Shown here: in pieces, positions 63,437-64,000 of the stretch
Layout: each line of letters opens with the position of its first letter
Position numbering within the stretch: the first letter of the stretch is position 1
Assembly: GCA_000161775.1 (NCBI GenBank)
Contig: GG704596.1
Location: 616,631 to 680,630, forward strand
DNA length: 64,000 nt
Source of the DNA: Ruegeria lacuscaerulensis ITI-1157
GTDB lineage: Bacteria; Pseudomonadota; Alphaproteobacteria; Rhodobacterales; Rhodobacteraceae
Reading direction: 5' to 3'
Translations under genes and position numbers: made by a program
Notes under the pieces: generated by a model
Database searches by the model: none
Told to the model about the DNA's origin: nothing
Seen by the model: only the letters and a program-made list of their open reading frames with translations

Positions 63437-63501
63437 CTCCAGTTGCCCCGACGCGCTGCGCTTTCTATAAGCGGCGCGACTGTCAGACAGGAGCCCGGCC
63501 C

Positions 63502-64000
63502 ATGCGTTTCGCCCATCGTCACCTACTTGGCATCGAGCATCTGTCCCAATCCGACATCACCGCCATTCTGGATCTGGCCGAAAAATACGTCGATCTGAAC
63601 CGGCAATCGGCCAAGCACTCGGACGTTCTGGCGGGGCTGACCCAGATCAACATGTTCTTCGAGAACTCGACCCGCACGCAGGCCAGTTTCGAACTGGCGG
63701 GCAAGCGGCTGGGTGCGGATGTGATGAACATGGCGATGCAGGCCAGCTCGATCAAAAAGGGCGAGACCCTGATCGACACGGCGATGACGCTGAACGCGAT
63801 GCACCCCGACCTGCTGGTGGTGCGGCACCCGCATTCGGGAGCGGTGGACCTGCTGGCGCAGAAGGTCAACTGCGCGGTGCTGAACGCCGGCGACGGGCGG
63901 CACGAACACCCAACGCAGGCGCTGCTGGATGCGCTGACCATCCGCCGGGCCAAGGGGCGGCTGCACCGGTTGAACGTGGCGATCTGCGGGGATGTCGCGC
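63502..64000 (+). CDS. pyrB: Aspartate carbamoyltransferase, 5' part only
   Basis: The first 166 codons are present and the frame runs off the right edge. [20 protein letters not shown] (carbamoyl-phosphate site, STRT), [13 protein letters not shown] and [18 protein letters not shown] identify PyrB, which makes carbamoyl-aspartate in pyrimidine synthesis. GGAG lies before the ATG. Confidence 0.95.
   Translation, partial: MRFAHRHLLGIEHLSQSDITAILDLAEKYVDLNRQSAKHSDVLAGLTQINMFFENSTRTQASFELAGKRLGADVMNMAMQASSIKKGETLIDTAMTLNAMHPDLLVVRHPHSGAVDLLAQKVNCAVLNAGDGRHEHPTQALLDALTIRRAKGRLHRLNVAICGDVA

Overview
The window is a GC-rich chromosomal segment from an alphaproteobacterium. It most likely comes from the Rhodobacteraceae (Roseobacter/Ruegeria-like); this is inferred from gene content, not from a database search. 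The pointers are a 44-residue aa3-type cytochrome c oxidase subunit IV, a dihydrolipoamide succinyltransferase with two lipoyl domains, a phaA/phaB pair with a PhaR-like site, a DmdC-like acyl-CoA dehydrogenase, ETF:ubiquinone oxidoreductase, a TIGR02302-type envelope protein, DUF6173, DUF2007 and DUF465 proteins. No rRNA, tRNA, CRISPR array or prophage was seen. Nearly all of the window is coding. Many genes overlap by 1 to 34 bases, and long antisense open frames caused by high GC3 are common and were left out.

Layout. 1-726: a zntB-type transporter cut by the left edge. 1084-10020: the succinyl-CoA synthetase / 2-oxoglutarate dehydrogenase cluster sucC-sucD-DUF805-sucA-sucB-small ORF-lpd, with a 12-bp inverted repeat upstream and hairpins between several genes. 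10039-11920: a TetR regulator and a divergent flavodoxin-fold oxidoreductase sharing three TTGACCGTGGTCAA-type operators, then a PPOX-type flavoprotein. 11904-14220: ftsE-ftsX-plsC (minus strand). 14403-18986: zinc-ribbon membrane protein, TIGR02302 protein and lysA. 19056-20715: a small accessory block (TetR, membrane protein, glycine-zipper lipoprotein) lying between lysA and the argH/twin-small-lipoprotein cluster, followed by divergent tlpA. 23137-25776: membrane protein, greA, and a VOC protein divergent from soxR with a SoxR-box-like dyad between them. 25913-31179: ETF-QO, TPR protein, ispE and polyprenyl diphosphate synthase. 31236-34534: DUF2007, TrmN6-like methyltransferase, DUF465, EamA transporter, LysR regulator and a 36-residue ORF. 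34611-37031: phaB, a secreted protein, phaA. 37227-40266: EAL-domain protein, membrane proteins, sterol-desaturase-family protein and a lower-GC secreted protein.

40328-41299 is a scar holding the 3' end of a second tlpA-like gene fused to an internally deleted IS110-type transposase plus about 0.5 kb without genes. 41300-45720: the molybdenum cofactor/formate dehydrogenase maturation run moeA-mobB-mobA-fdhD, head-to-head with azlCD; moaB lies apart at 60210-60752. 45709-48982: putative lipoprotein hydrolase, cytochrome oxidase subunit IV, then a GDPD membrane phosphodiesterase with a secreted phospholipase A2-like protein. 49035-52241: DmdC-like dehydrogenase, MBL hydrolase, DUF6173. 52377-64000: Sua5-type tRNA t6A enzyme, YqgE, DsbD-alpha-like protein, Nudix, an RND efflux pair, moaB, LysE, metallophosphoesterase, family-4 uracil-DNA glycosylase, a remarkable secreted protein made of tandem four-cysteine modules, and the start of pyrB.

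The most unusual items are the tandem-cysteine secreted protein, the PLA2-like/GDPD gene pair, the triple-operator TetR locus, the IS110/tlpA scar with a neighbouring RBS-occluding hairpin, the overlapping divergent start codons of fdhD and azlC, and several very small genes (51, 44 and 36 residues).
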